The notes beneath the pieces are model-generated. The model was given only the letters and a program-made list of their open reading frames with translations, was not told the origin of the DNA and did not search any database. From Biomphalaria glabrata (Eukaryota; Mollusca; Gastropoda; Planorbidae), in contig NC_074728.1 of assembly GCF_947242115.1 (NCBI RefSeq), positions 2,482,701-2,546,700 of the forward strand: a stretch of 64,000 bases of DNA. Reading direction: 5' to 3'. Positions 1 through 15,699 of the stretch are shown here, one piece after another. Made by a program: the position numbers and the translations under genes. Each line of letters opens with the position of its first letter. Position 1 is the first letter of the stretch.

Positions 1-819
1 ACACTGGCCTGGGTTTGTGTATTTTTGTGAATTTTTCTAAATTTGCCATTTAAAATAATCTTTGTTTACTTTGAACTTGTTAGTGGAGATGTTCCTTTAG
101 CCTCTTTATTTTAAGTGATAAGAATAAAAAGTTTCATTAATTTCTATAGATATTTACAATTATTTATTTTTAATATATTAGTGCATATGTGGTGGCACGC
201 CTGATTTCTTTAGGTGTCTGCGGTCCGCTTGTGGCCCGCAGCTGTAATTTGTCCACCCCTGTTTTAGACCATTCAAAGTTCTGATGCAACGGCTACATTT
301 TTCTTTTTTTGAAAGCGAAAATTTTAATTTTTGAAATCAATTATGCAAGCAGTTTTTTTTTTTTTTAAATTACATGTTTTTTTTTTAAACTTCATTATTA
401 TAGTAACAACCACGGGAGGCTTTTTAGTAAGGAAGACAGCCTCATACCATATTTGTAACACATTTATGCAAACGGTTTAAGATTATTTGGCAAATATTTT
501 TAAAATTGAAATTGTATTGCAAAGTTAAGTAGGTTCTGTCATACTGACAACTACATTTACAAAAAAATGTTTACTTTTATTTTTGAAGAGAAAAAAAAAT
601 CTACCGATCCATTGCTTCACATATTTTTAGCTAAATACCAAATGCATTATAAAAGTTGTTGTTTCAACAACATACAAGTATGTACATACATAATATATAC
701 TTCTTCATTTAAATTACTATTAAAAGTGAAATAAAAAAATATTGCACATCTCTATTTATTTATTATTTTATACCTCTTATGCAATTATATAATACAAATA
801 AATTAATTCGTTGTTTCAG
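1..819. other. Intron 1 of copy 1 (left part), with a hAT-type transposon end
   Basis: AT-rich non-coding DNA leading to the splice acceptor (TTGTTTCAG) of the PAN exon at 820. Near 195-261 the minus strand reads CAGGGGTGGACAAATTACAG followed by GC-rich sequence, the typical terminal motif of many hAT nonautonomous elements; the other end was not found. The rest shows only poly-A/T runs. No signal-peptide exon was found here, so exon 1 of this gene should lie left of the window. Confidence 0.5.
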
Positions 820-996
820 CTGAAGAGTTTCAAGTCAGTCACAAATTTTACAAAATCACCAACAACAGTTTTACACTATGGACAAACAGGGGAGCCATAA
901 CAATTCGAAATAGAATGCAATGTGCAAGCAAATGTTTGACCATGGACAGGTGCAAGGCGTTCACATTTGTGAGACAGACTGCGTCATGCACTTTAG

Positions 997-1910
997 GTAA
1001 GACAGACAGACAGACAGACAGACGTTTGTGATAGGAAGTTTGTTTTAAATGACTAGCGTTGTTATTGTGTGTGACTGTAAGGACTGAACCAGTTGACTTT
1101 TTATGTTGCTGTTTTATTTAGAGGACTGAACTGCTAAAACATGTAAGACTGTAGACATGGGTCAGTGATCAGTGCTGAGACCATAGCCGTGGGCTGATAC
1201 AGAGGCGGAAAGTTGAAAGGAAGAAAGTTAATAGTTAATAGTCCAAGTCTTATTTGTTGTTGTTTGGTGTGTGCTAGAATCGGTAAGGACACTCCTCCTT
1301 ATTACAAATACTTGCCAGAATAGTTTCTGGCGTCTACTGATCATCTGCTGTACTGGGATAGGCCTGTTTTGACCGACAAAACTGTAGATTTTTATCGCCC
1401 TGATCTGCTGCTCATCGATAAAAAAGAAAGAAAGCACTACTATTATTGACATCGAAGAATCACTGTCTCATAATTCAAGAAAAACTGAAAACAAAGAAAA
1501 GTTGGGAACATAAGCTCGGAGATTAAGCCTTTATGGAAGTTTTCCAAAACAACAATATACCCCATTGTTATAACAACCTAGAGGATAATAACAACTGACC
1601 TCACAGGTACCTTCAAGGTCCTAAACACTCCTAAGAGCATTCTCGTTTTCCTGTCAGAGGGCGGTACTGCTGCAGACCTGCCACATCACCAGAAAAATAC
1701 TCAGTGGAAACTGTTAAAGGGACTACGATGAACTATAGAAAACCCAAATATACATTGACACCAGACTCACACATAATTTACACTCGAAAAGTTTATATTA
1801 GATAGTCTCTATTTGATTATTCGATTGTCAGGCGAACAAAAGAGTTTGTGTGTCTGTTTTGTCTTTGCTCTCGCTGTCCTATATTTCTTTTGTGATGGTA
1901 AAATCACAAA
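997..1910. other. Intron 2 of copy 1, left part
   Basis: Opens with a GACA microsatellite (about 1003-1023) just after the GTAAGA donor. The remaining sequence shows no coding exon, RNA gene or recognised transposon. Confidence 0.5.
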
Positions 1911-2515
1911 ATCCAATACAACGTGCGCTTTAAGCAAGTTGACTTGTACTTTAGGTATATTCAAATTAAACATTAGATAAGTTAAAGTACACTTTTCAGT
2001 AAGTTGTCGTGCGCCTTAAGAAAGTTGACGTGCACTTTAGGTAAGTGGTGGTGCACTTTAGTTAATCTGGTGTGCACTTCAGTAAAGTTAACGTGCACTT
2101 TTGGCAAATTAACGTACAGTTTAGGCAAGTCGATGTGAACATTAGGTAAGTCAATGTGCACTTTAGGTAAAATTTTGTGCACTACAGTTAAGTTAACATG
2201 CGCTTAGTTGATGTGCACTTAATGTTAAGTTATTTTGAACTTTATGTTTGTTGATGTGCAATTGGTGTTAAGTTAACATGCATTTTAGATAAGTTGATTC
2301 GCACTTGATGTAAGTTAATTTGCTTTTCGCTAATTGACATGCACTTCAGCTTACTTAACATGCACTTTGGTTAATTTAATGTGACTTTAGTTAAGTTTAT
2401 GTGCTTTTAGTTACATTCATGTTGCACTTCAGGTTAGTTAACATACACTTTAGTTATTTTGCACTTAAGTTGGCTAATACTGTACTTTAGTTGATGTGCA
2501 CCTTCGGTAAGTTTC
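1905..2515. repeat. Degenerate minisatellite, about 22-bp unit
   Basis: Roughly 25 imperfect units of the type TTAGGTAAGTTGATGTGCAC, including variants with GTTAACATGCAC. It lies in intron 2 of copy 1. The units are diverged, so the array is old. A short minus-strand open frame of repeated Leu/His/Val residues is a by-product. Confidence 0.75.
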
Positions 2516-2603
2516 CCTATACATCAAGATATGTTTACTCATTATAGTGTTGCTATAAGTATGCTATTGATAAATATAGATGACTTCTTTTTTACTTTTT
2601 TGG

Positions 2604-2885
2604 AGGCGCGGTGGCTAATCTGTAAAGCGCTTGGCTTCTGAACCGGAGACCGGGGTTCGAATCCTGGTGAAGACTGGGAATTTAATTTCGGGATCTTCGG
2701 GCGCCTCTGGGTCCACCCAGCTCTAATGGGCACCTGACATTTGTTGGGGAAAAGTAAAGGCGGTTGGTCTGGTTGGTAGTTGTTCTGGCCACATGATACC
2801 CTCGTTAACCGTAGGCCACAGAAACAGATGATTTTTACATCATCTGCCCTATAGACCACAAGGTCTGAAAGGAGAACTTTACTTT
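2604..2885 (+). repeat. SINE family 1 (tRNA-derived), nearly full length
   Basis: The head resembles a tRNA: GGTGGCTAATCTGTAAAGCG fits a pol III A box and GGTTCGAATCC is a perfect B box. The body contains the shared blocks CTAATGGGCACCTGACATT, GTAAAGGCGGTTGGTC and ATCATCTGCCCTATAGACCA, ending GGAGAACTTTACTTTTTT. The same sequence recurs at 5950, 12325 and 53732, so this is a dispersed SINE and not a tRNA gene. Confidence 0.85.
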
Positions 2886-3159
2886 TTTTTTTCTTTTTTA
2901 CTACTCTAATGCTTAAAAGTTGTTCATATTTTTATGAAGGATTCTGTGCCCAGTTGTCTTCCGTTGCACGAAGTCAGATCGTTGAGCTTTATCAGACAGA
3001 GCTTGAGAAGTGCAGCAGTAGTCCAGGGTTCAGATACTGGTCTTAAGGGAAAACAGTCGCTTGTGTGTGGCAGTCGACTGATAAACTCAACGCAGCATAC
3101 GCTACAATGGACTGTGCAGGTACCAAAAGATGACCATAATAGTTCATCGTATTACTATT

Positions 3160-3310
3160 AGGTGGCTGAGTGGTAAAACACTTGGCTTCTGAACCTTGGG
3201 TTCTGGGTTTGAATCCTGGTGGAGTCTAGGATTCTTTTTATTTTGGGATCTTTAGGCCACTGACTCCGACCAACACAATGGGTACCTGACATTAGACATT
3301 CAGTTACACT
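3160..3310 (+). repeat. SINE family 1, 5' part
   Basis: A diverged tRNA-like head (GGTGGCTGAGTGGTAAAACA, GGGTTTGAATCC) and a first body block (GGGTACCTGACATTAGACA) matching SINE family 1. The 3' half is missing. It begins about 40 bp after the exon-3 donor of copy 1. Confidence 0.75.
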
Positions 3311-3369
3311 TACACTTAAACTTAAAATTAGCTACATTTTGCCACACTTAGGTACCAAAGAAAACTTTA

Positions 3370-3660
3370 AATAGTACACCTCAAGAACCTCTGTAGGGGG
3401 ATTTTAAACTCAAAACCATCTGGAGGGTTTTTAAACTTTGTAAAAAAGGCCATCTGGTCGAGGGGGATTTTAACTCAAAAACCCCCTTGGCTTAGCTACG
3501 CTCAAAGAATTTTAGTGTATAATTTACTTTATTTTTTAAATTGAAGAGGTATTTTTTAGCATCAAACCCCGCTGAAGGGGGTTTTAAACTCAAAATCCTC
3601 TTTGGCTACGCTAATAGCATTTTGAGTGTGCAATTTGCTTTTTTTTTAATTGAAGAGTTG
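3370..3660. repeat. Dispersed repeat with CCCCGCTGAAGGGG motif
   Basis: A degenerate tandem of roughly 100-bp units containing GGGGGATTTTAAACTCAAAA, TTGGCTACGCTAATAG and AAACCCCGCTGAAGGGGGTT, which can fold as a small hairpin. The same sequence recurs at 36440-36720, also in intron 3 of a paralogue. The family is not recognised. Confidence 0.6.
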
Positions 3661-3790
3661 GCTGGGTGATAAAGCTCTTGGCTTCCTAGCCGTGTTCCAA
3701 GGTTCGAATCATGCATTTTGTTATTTTGGATCATTGGGCCTGTGACCCCACCCAATGCGTATCTGATATTAAACATTTAGTTAAACTTTC
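3655..3790 (+). repeat. SINE family 1, diverged 5' part
   Basis: GTTGGCTGGGTGATAAAGCT and GGTTCGAATCA are decayed A and B boxes, followed by ACCCCACCCAATGCGTATC as in the SINE family 1 body. Truncated and older than the copy at 2604. Confidence 0.6.
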
Positions 3791-3867
3791 ACTTAAACTA
3801 TGTCAAGCTTGTCTGCAATATGCCAGGTTGAGCAACACTTGATGCCTTGTTTAGATACAATTTGTCA

Positions 3868-4250
3868 GACCTAGATACACTTATTTATCATATTATCTAC
3901 AGAAAGATAGCGAGAAATTGAGATCCCCTGATCATTTGGAGCACTTAGCTACACTTATTTATCATATTATCTACAGAAAGATATCGAGAAATTGAGATCC
4001 CCTGATCATTTGGAGCACTTAGCTACACTTATTTATCATATTATCTACAGAAAGATAGCGAGGAGTTGAGATCCCCTGATCATTTGGAGTACTTAGCTAC
4101 ACTTATTTATCATATTATCTACAGAATGATAGCGAGAAATTGAGATCCCCTGATCATTTTGAGTACTTAGATACACTTATTTATCACATTATCTACAGAA
4201 AGATAACGTTGAGATCCCCTCATCATTTTGAGTACTTAGCTACATTTTCA
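3868..4250. repeat. 75-bp tandem repeat, about 5 units
   Basis: Units contain TTAGCTACACTTATTTATCA and GAGATCCCCTGATCATTTGG at a 75-bp period and are nearly identical, so expansion looks recent. The array lies in intron 3 of copy 1. Confidence 0.85.
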
Positions 4251-4439
4251 CGTTTTAGCTACATTATGCTAGGCTCAGCTACAATATGAAAAGGATTAGC
4301 ACAATTATTAGGCATGTCCTAGCTACAATATATATCTAGTGTAGATGAAAAATTCCAAAAGTAGGTACCTGTCTTTAAACACTATACCTTAAAGCCTTGA
4401 AGTCTCGCACACGCTCTGTATACAGTACATATATTGTTA

Positions 4440-4612
4440 TTTTTACCAAGAGGCCCGTATAAGACATTGGCCCCAAATCACCCCAATAGAAAGAAAACTA
4501 TATGGAGAGCTCCCTGATTTGGAAACCACTGCGCAGTTCATCTCATGTATTGGTCTAGTCATATGAACACTCCAACATAACAATGAGAACGATGAAGAAG
4601 AATGAAGAAGAA
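4440..4612 (+). mobile_element. I/Nimb-type LINE, 5'-truncated 3' end
   Basis: The sequence matches, on the opposite strand, the tail of the RNase-H-type LINE at 55690-56020. Shared features are the last codons (ending ISCIGLVI then stop) and AACACTCCAACATAACAATG before a GAA-rich tail. It is inserted 24 bp before exon 4 of copy 1, so the branch-point region of that acceptor lies within or at the edge of the LINE. Confidence 0.75.
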
Positions 4613-4844
4613 GAATTTGTTTTTTTTTTTTTACAGCCAAGGGTTCCGTTCTGTACAGCATGAAAAGTCTTGAGAAACTTTATATTGCCCGGTGGCTGGG
4701 TGGCACTTATTTTGTAGGTCTTAACGACATCAACACAGAAGGGACGTTTGTGTTCAACGTAGATGATACTGACATCGACAATAATCTGAAGATTCAACTG
4801 TTCGATAATAGTAAGTTATTTTTTACAAAGATTTTATCAACTCA

Positions 4845-5100
4845 CTCTAACTGTCCGCCTGTCTGGTCAAAAGGTCGTACACGTCATTTCTCCCACACCC
4901 AATCTCGGATCAAGTTGAAATTTTGTGTCATTTTTTCTTTTACCTGACAACACAAGAATCTATTTTTAAAAAATAAAATAATTAGTTAATGAACTATTGG
5001 TAATAATTTTTTGTTTGGTATGTCAAACAAAGGAAAGAAATAGTACTTGGCCGATGTGGTAGTATAAGCTGAATTTATCCCCTTTATAGATTGTAGTCTT
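4845..5100 (+). repeat. Dispersed repeat D (about 260 bp), intron 4 of copy 1
   Basis: Begins with degenerate GTCTGTCTGG, then GTACACGTCATTTCTCCCAC, CCTGACAACACAAGAATC and AACAAAGGAAAGAAAT, and ends TATAAGCTGAATTTATCCCC. Similar sequences occur at about 5575, 6240, 8040, 10588, 20498, 33905, 47700, 56795 and 60590. No coding capacity or clear inverted ends were seen; probably a nonautonomous element of unknown class. Confidence 0.65.
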
Positions 5101-5349
5101 ATGCTTTTTCAAATTTCTTTACATGACTGATACACTTAATATAAGCTATTTTATATATTTTTTATATTTTTATCATTATTTTTTGTATCTATTCTTTTTA
5201 TACGTCAGGCCAGCCTGATGACTTCAACGGGGACGAGGATTGCGTAGTTTACGAAGAAAACAGGCAACGTTTGAACGACATTCCCTGCGCCTGGCCGCAA
5301 AATTATGTCTGTGAGCAACTCTGCTTTGTGCCCTAGAAGCTGTTACATA

Positions 5350-5440
5350 GCAGAGACTTTATATTGCCCGATTCCTGGGTGGAACTCTCATTATAAACTA
5401 TGTTGACATCCACATTGGCTGTTTTGTTTTTTATGTTTGT
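5350..5440 (+). pseudogene. Relic of an exon 4 downstream of copy 1
   Basis: The first 80 bp after exon 5 resemble exon 4 of copy 1: both read ACTTTATATTGCCCG, then GGGTGG, then ACATC near matching positions. Similarity fades after about 80 bp and no open frame remains. It looks like the remains of an older exon duplication inside the cluster. Confidence 0.5.
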
Positions 5441-5574
5441 TATAGATGTGAACTGTTTAGCACAATATTTTATCAACTGCAGATAATTTTGTTTGAACTT
5501 AGTGATACATGTATTTGTACATTTGTTTACTAGGTAAATACATTTTGTAGCCCTTTTTACAAAGCTTATATCGA

Positions 5575-5716
5575 GTCACTCTGTCTGACTGTCTGTCTGT
5601 CTGTCTGGTACAATTTTACCACACGTTATTTCTTTCCCCCGTCCTAGCAATCTTGTCCAAGTTGAATTTTTGCTCAATTATTTTTTAAACCTGAGAAAGC
5701 AAGAATCAATTATTTT
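5575..5716 (+). repeat. Dispersed repeat D, 5' part
   Basis: GTCACTCTGTCTGACTGTCT followed by CACACGTTATTTCTTTC and CCTGAGAAAGCAAGAATCAA matches repeat D. Truncated where SINE family 2 begins. Confidence 0.6.
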
Positions 5717-5717
5717 A

Positions 5718-5945
5718 AAGCGTGGTCGAGAGGCTAAGTGCTCTTGGCTTGGCTACCTAGAAGGGGGCTCGAGGTTCGACACCCGACTCGGGCAGAGTTG
5801 TGTTTACTGAGCGCTTAAAGGCAGCATGGAAAACCAACTCCTAGATACCCCCTCCCCCCGCTGGTCCTCAAATGAGATTGGACCAAAGCGCTCTGAGCAT
5901 GCTATATGCATGAAAGTAGCGCTATATAAAAGCTATAATAATAAG
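5718..5945 (+). repeat. SINE family 2 (Ser/Leu-tRNA-like head)
   Basis: The head GTGGTCGAGAGGCTAAGTGC followed by GAGGTTCGACACCC resembles a class II tRNA with a long variable arm. The body includes GCAGAGTTGTGTTTACTGAG and GAAAGTAGCGCTATATAAAA, with an ATAATAATAA tail. It recurs reversed at 45420-45630, partly at 20140-20320, and as a tail at 58918. Confidence 0.8.
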
Positions 5946-5949
5946 ATAA

Positions 5950-6235
5950 TAACTCTTGAGGGCGCAATAGCTGATCGGTTAAGGTGTTTGCTTTTCAAAA
6001 CTGGATCCTGGGTTTGAATCTAGGTGAAGACTGGGATTTTGACTTTCGGGATTTTTTGGAACGCCCCTAAGCCCACCCAACTCTAATGGGTGCCTGACTT
6101 TAGTTGGGGAAAGTAAAGGCGGTTGGTCGTTGTGCTGGCCACATGACACCCTGCTCTTTAACTTTGCTCAAAGAAACAGATGACCTTAACATCATCTGCC
6201 CTATAGGTCACAAGGTCTGAAGGACGAACTTTATT
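5950..6235 (+). repeat. SINE family 1
   Basis: GGGCGCAATAGCTGATCGGT (weak A box) and GGGTTTGAATC (B box), then CTAATGGGTGCCTGACTTTA, AAAGGCGGTTGGTCGTTGTG and ATCATCTGCCCTATAGGTCA. It sits directly behind SINE family 2. The following 6240-6330 is the tail of dispersed repeat D. Confidence 0.8.
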
Positions 6236-6384
6236 AACTCTTGGTAATTAATTATTTTGTTGTTATCGAACAAGGGAAAGAAAATGTACTTATTGAAGTG
6301 GTGGTATAAGTTGAATTAGTCCCCTTGAAGAGGTTAATGCCCAACATTCGAATTCAAATCGTTTCATTTTTTTAAAGCGATTAA

Positions 6385-6600
6385 ATTAAAAGTAAGTGGT
6401 TTGGAACTCACTCCCCATTGATCTCAGACAGGCATTATACAGTACTTTTAAGAAAAACATTAAGACCTGTCTGTTCAAAACTTTTTTTTAGTATGTCATT
6501 TTAGCTCTCCTGTTTGTGTTTGTAATGTTATCAAAGTGCCTTGAGCCTACATTTTGTTAGTTAACAGCGCTCTGTAAATTAAATTATTATTATTATTATA
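6385..6600 (+). mobile_element. CR1/L2-like LINE 3' end, truncated
   Basis: Conceptual codons resemble the end of CR1/L2-type LINE ORF2 (WNSLP-type motif, then SLSSFKK-like residues, then CLFK). The non-coding end runs to an ATT repeat near 6590. Only the last 70 or so codons remain. Confidence 0.45.
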
Positions 6601-6834
6601 AATTACCTCATATATATATCCCTTCTTTTCTTCCCCTCTCCCCAATCTCAATACAAAATGCTCCAAAGGACATTGTGTTACTTGGCATGTTCTTCTTCGT
6701 TCTCCATTATATGTTGGATTGTTCGGCGTAGTTCATTTTGAAGCCGAACACTCAGTGCTCACATAGGTCTCACCAGCCACATAAGGAGGCACTATACTCC
6801 TGTTGAAAGCCCTCACCCCCCCCCCCCCCGAATG

Positions 6835-7030
6835 ACAAAAGAACAAAGTTGTACAAGTGCTCCTTCTTCCCTACAGCCATTAGAAAATGGAATGGGTTGC
6901 CTAAATCAGCCAGGAAAACCAACGACTTAGCAGAATGTAAGTCATTGATTAACATGCATGACTAGACTGACATGTGAAATGCGTAGGACGTAATTATCTT
7001 CTTTTTAAAAGAAACGTCTATAATATATGA
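6835..7030 (+). mobile_element. LINE family A, 3' end
   Basis: TACAAGTGCTCCTTCTTCCC, GGAATGGGTTGCCTAAATCA and GCGTAGGACGTAATTATCTT match the 3' end of the longer LINE copy at 15700-16700. The element is 5'-truncated, leaving only its last codons and 3' UTR. Confidence 0.75.
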
Positions 7031-7568
7031 CCTTCGGTTACATATGTATTTTTTCTTTTACAGTTTTATTTCCAATCCTTTAATATATATTTAACAGGTC
7101 TACCACTGAACGCATAACCTTTTGTGGTTTCGGAGTTCAGTGAGTAAGTCGATTGTCGTCATGTGACATAGGCCAGTGCTTTGTTGACATAATGTCTCCT
7201 TATAAAACCAAGACAAGGACCTATTTATTTATTTACCAGGCTCACGTCTCAACTCAGCTGTGAATGCCTTGAGTAATTAACTGGTATGTTCTTGGTAAAT
7301 TTAATCTATACTCTTCGCATAAGAACTAATACAGGATCCGGTTTATGTAGATCTTTTTTGCTAATTTTTGCTAGTTTGATAAGAGATATGATATGGTTCT
7401 TTTTTTTTCTTTTTGAATAATGTAGTCTGTCTGAATCAAAGTTTTACTTTTCTAAAACTGTTTATTAAGACCGTTAAGACTTGTTACGTCTGTCATCTAG
7501 TTGAAAGTGAGATGTTGTATAATTAATTCTTGTATTTAAATTTCCTTGCTCGCTAGAAGCAACCTATA
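7031..7568. other. Region upstream of copy 2
   Basis: Mostly unique AT-rich sequence between the LINE tail and the signal-peptide exon of copy 2. It contains TATAAAA at 7201-7207, about 360 bp before the ATG. Whether that is the core promoter cannot be told from sequence alone. Nothing else was recognised. Confidence 0.3.
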
Positions 7569-12833
<5,265 letters not shown>

Positions 12834-12857
12834 CAAGTTTGTGTTTCTTTCAGTAAA

Positions 12858-12863
12858 AATAAA
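12858..12863 (+). promoter_or_regulatory. Polyadenylation signal of copy 2
   Basis: AATAAA 25 bp after the stop codon, followed by a G/T-rich stretch (AAGTGGCC, then CGTGTCCATTTTCG). It implies a very short 3' UTR. Confidence 0.6.
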
Positions 12864-12944
12864 AAGTGGCCTACATCAGGCGTGTCCATTTTCGTTTACT
12901 ATGAACTCATTGAATTTTTAAAAATTTAAATAGAAAATGTAAAA

Positions 12945-14220
12945 GTGTAGCACTGTGCACCTCCAACACTTAGTGTGTAACGATGTGCACCACAACACTA
13001 AGTGTGTAGCTCTGTGCATCACAAACATTATTAGTGTAGCACTGAGCACAAAAAACACAAAAAATTTAGCTATGTGCATCACAAACTCTAAGTGTGTAGC
13101 ACTGTGCATCACAAACATTATTAGTGTAGCAGTGTGTACCATAAATACTAAGAGTGTAGCACTGTGCACTCAAACTCTAACTAAGAGTATAGTACTGTTT
13201 ACCATAGCCTCTTATCATATCTGATGACATCTAAATTCACTTAAGAAGTAGTTGTTTTTTTGCACTTTTGCACTTTATTATTTCAATCTATGATCAGGAA
13301 ACTGTAGCACAGAGCATGACAAACATTATTAATGTAGCTTTGTGCACTACAACACTAAGAGTGTATCACTGTGAACTACAACACTAAGAGTGTATCACTG
13401 TGTACTACAAATACTAAGAGTGTAGCACTGTGCACTTCTAACACTAAAAGTGTTGCCTTGTTCCCTACAAACAATAAGAGTGTAGCACTGTGCATCACAA
13501 TTTCTAAGAGTGTAGCACTGTGCACCACAAACCCTAACAGTTTAGCACTGTGCACCACAAACACTGACAGTTTAGCACTGTGCACGCAAACTCTACGAAT
13601 GCAGTACTAAGCACCATAAGCTCTAAGAGTATAGTACTGATTACCACAACCTCTTATCATGTCTGATGACATCTTAATTCACTTAAGAAGTTGTTTTTTT
13701 GCACTTTATTATTTTAATCTATGATATGGAAACTGTAGCACAGAGCATGACAAACATTATTAGTGTAGCATTGTGCACTACAACACTAAACACTAAGAGT
13801 GTAGCACTGTGAACTACTAACACTAAGAGTATAGCACTGTGCAATAAAAACACTAAAAGTGTTGTATTGTGCCCCACAAACAATAAGAGTGTATCACTGT
13901 GCACCACAAACACTAAGAGTGTAGCACTGTGAACTACTAACACTAAGAGTATAGCACTGTGCAATAAAAACACTAAAAGTGTTGCCTTGTGCCCCACAAA
14001 CAATAAGAGTGTAGCACTGTGCATCACAATTTCTAAGAGTGTAGCACTGTGCACCACGAACCCTAACAGTTAAGCACTATGCACCACAAACACTGACAGT
14101 TTAGCACTGTGCACGCAAACTCTACGAGTGCAGTACTAAGCACCATATGCTTTAAGAGTATAGTACTGGTTACCATAACCTCTTATCATGTCTGATGACA
14201 TCTTAATTCACTTAAGAAGG
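12945..14220. repeat. 30-bp minisatellite with higher-order blocks
   Basis: Units such as AAGAGTGTAGCACTGTGCAC with ACAAACACT repeat about every 30 bp. Three non-repeat spacers (near 13205, 13655 and 14180), each containing TCTGATGACATCT and TTCACTTAAGAAG, recur at about 450-530 bp, so whole blocks were duplicated. Open frames on both strands are products of the 30-bp period. Confidence 0.9.
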
Positions 14221-14400
14221 TTTTTTTTTTTTTTTGCACTTTATTATTTCAATCTATGATATGGAAACTGAAGTTGGAGGCCCAAATTAAAATGTAGAAA
14301 AAAATAAATAAATAAACAGTATGCAAATAAAAAGAAGCTCTTTTAATTGTTTGAAACCAACAGCGCTAATAACGAAATTTAATAAAGCAAATCTCCACAG
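14221..14400. other. Spacer
   Basis: T-run and AT-rich sequence; nothing recognised. Confidence 0.3.
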
Positions 14401-15115
14401 TCATGCCATTTGGTTTACGTTTTCATGCAGCAGACCCGAAATTACGTATTTGATGCAGTAAACTATCGGTGGTTCCGGAAGGTTGTCATTGCCGGAAGTG
14501 GTAATGGATGTAAGCACTCCACTACCTATAAAATGCTTCCTAATGGCATGCGTCTCAAATAGCCTCTGACAACCAGTCCAACTCCTGGCCTTCATGTGTG
14601 GCTCAGATATTGAGTCCGGTGGAACTGTTTCCACTAACAGGAGAAGGGGCAAAGGCGAGTAACTGGCGCCTTTACCAGTAAGTTTCGGGCAGGAGGGGCT
14701 CGTTGGCCATGGCTGGCTACCCACCTAGGAGAAGGAAAACTCTGAATTCAAACCTCTGTTGCCTTGAAGCTTTACCCAATCATGGGAAAGGCTTCGGGAG
14801 TCCACCCTGAGGAAAAATCAGGAGCTGGCGACCCTAAGGCAGTTTGCAGCACCCAGTGCAACACTCTGGCAGAACCTGCGACGCCGCTGACCTCAAACTG
14901 TATTAGCACTGCCGTTCCTTTGGATACATCAGCTGCGTGGAGAGAGGGGGGAACATGTGTAGGCGACATCGTTCCGACCACAGCTAATGCCCAGGCATTC
15001 GTCTCACCAAGATGATACATAGTCGCTTCGCAACAGAAGGAGGCCATAGAGAAACTATAGGAAGCAACAAGGTTCTTCTAACAAAGGTAGTCCAGGAGTG
15101 TTTTACTGCAGTAGA
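14400..15115 (+). repeat. GC-rich segment, possible LINE 5' region
   Basis: Clearly richer in G+C than its surroundings. It contains GAAGCTTTACCCAATCATGG, CAGGAGCTGGCGACCCTAAG and CATCAGCTGCGTGGAGAGAG, which I associate with 5' leader regions of RTE-like LINEs in aquatic invertebrates. Open frames on both strands look incidental. The assignment is from memory of such leaders and is weak. Confidence 0.3.
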
Positions 15116-15690
15116 AATCCGAGTGGGGGTTTTTTGGCTGCCCATATTCATATCATCAGCTTTTAGGATTTTTGTATGTTTTTTGTAAGTTATATGTTAA
15201 CGTGAGGATCACCTAATCTGGCAGAGAGGTTGTGACTTTAAATGCTGGCAAAAGATTGATTGTTTCTTAGTAGTTTTAATTTTTGTTGACCTGTTTTTAT
15301 ATTTTCAGTGCCGGATTTACAAATGGTCCAGCTAAACTATAGTAAGAGCAAAGAAAGAGGCAAAATATAACAAAATCCTTTATTTAACCCTTAAAATGCG
15401 TGTGGTATATTAGCCTCTAAACATCAGAATTGTAATTCCATTTGGTATGCACTCATTGTAAAACAGCTCAGCACTTTAAGGGTTAAAAAACAAAAACGTA
15501 TGTAAGGGAAAGAAATCCGCACTTACACTCTATCTAAATAATGTAGAAGTAATTTCCCTTATTTGATATAAAACCAAAAAAAAAAAAAGTAACTTCCAAT
15601 AATTAATTGACTAATTTCTTAATTTAATTTCTTTTAACGTTTCAGTCTTGTCTATAAATGAAAGAAAGTTTCCCCTTTCAGACCTTGCGA
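15116..15690. other. Intergenic spacer
   Basis: AT-rich, with a reversed piece of dispersed repeat D near 15515-15630. No gene seen. Confidence 0.4.
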
Positions 15691-15699
15691 TCTATCGGA

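Larger units (their letters stand above)
820..5336 (+). pseudogene. PAN/apple-C-type-lectin-like gene copy 1 (5' exon missing, one in-frame stop)
   Basis: Predicted secreted lectin-like protein. Exons: 820-996 (PAN/apple-like; CASKC, DRCKAF and ASCTLG give C-x3-C-x5-C-x11-C), 2940-3119 (hinge and lectin start, CVWQSTDKL), 4637-4810 (YFVGLND, EGTFVF) and 5209-5336 (SQPDD, EDCVVY, LNDIPC, VCEQLC, TAG stop). All introns are GT-AG and phase 1, and exon lengths 177, 180, 174 and 128 equal those of copy 2. The signal-peptide exon must lie off the left edge. Codon TAA at 3044-3046 in exon 3 replaces the Tyr codon present in copies 2 and 3 (YWSYG), so the full form would be truncated before the lectin core. 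Because exon 3 is symmetric (phase 1-1), skipping it would keep the frame, but half the lectin fold would be lost. A recent pseudogene is the likeliest reading; a sequencing error or null allele is possible. Confidence 0.75.

Noticed and set aside
2604-2690. tRNA-like sequences with good A and B boxes
   Set aside because: All are heads of SINE families followed by a shared body and tail; none folds as an isolated tRNA gene with a plausible 3' end.
12918-14057. Repeated Leu/Val/His frames on both strands
   Set aside because: Created by the 30-bp minisatellite period; no other coding signal.
14764-15047. 83- and 91-codon frames on opposite strands
   Set aside because: They lie in a GC-rich repeat-like segment, mirror one another and match no protein family I know.
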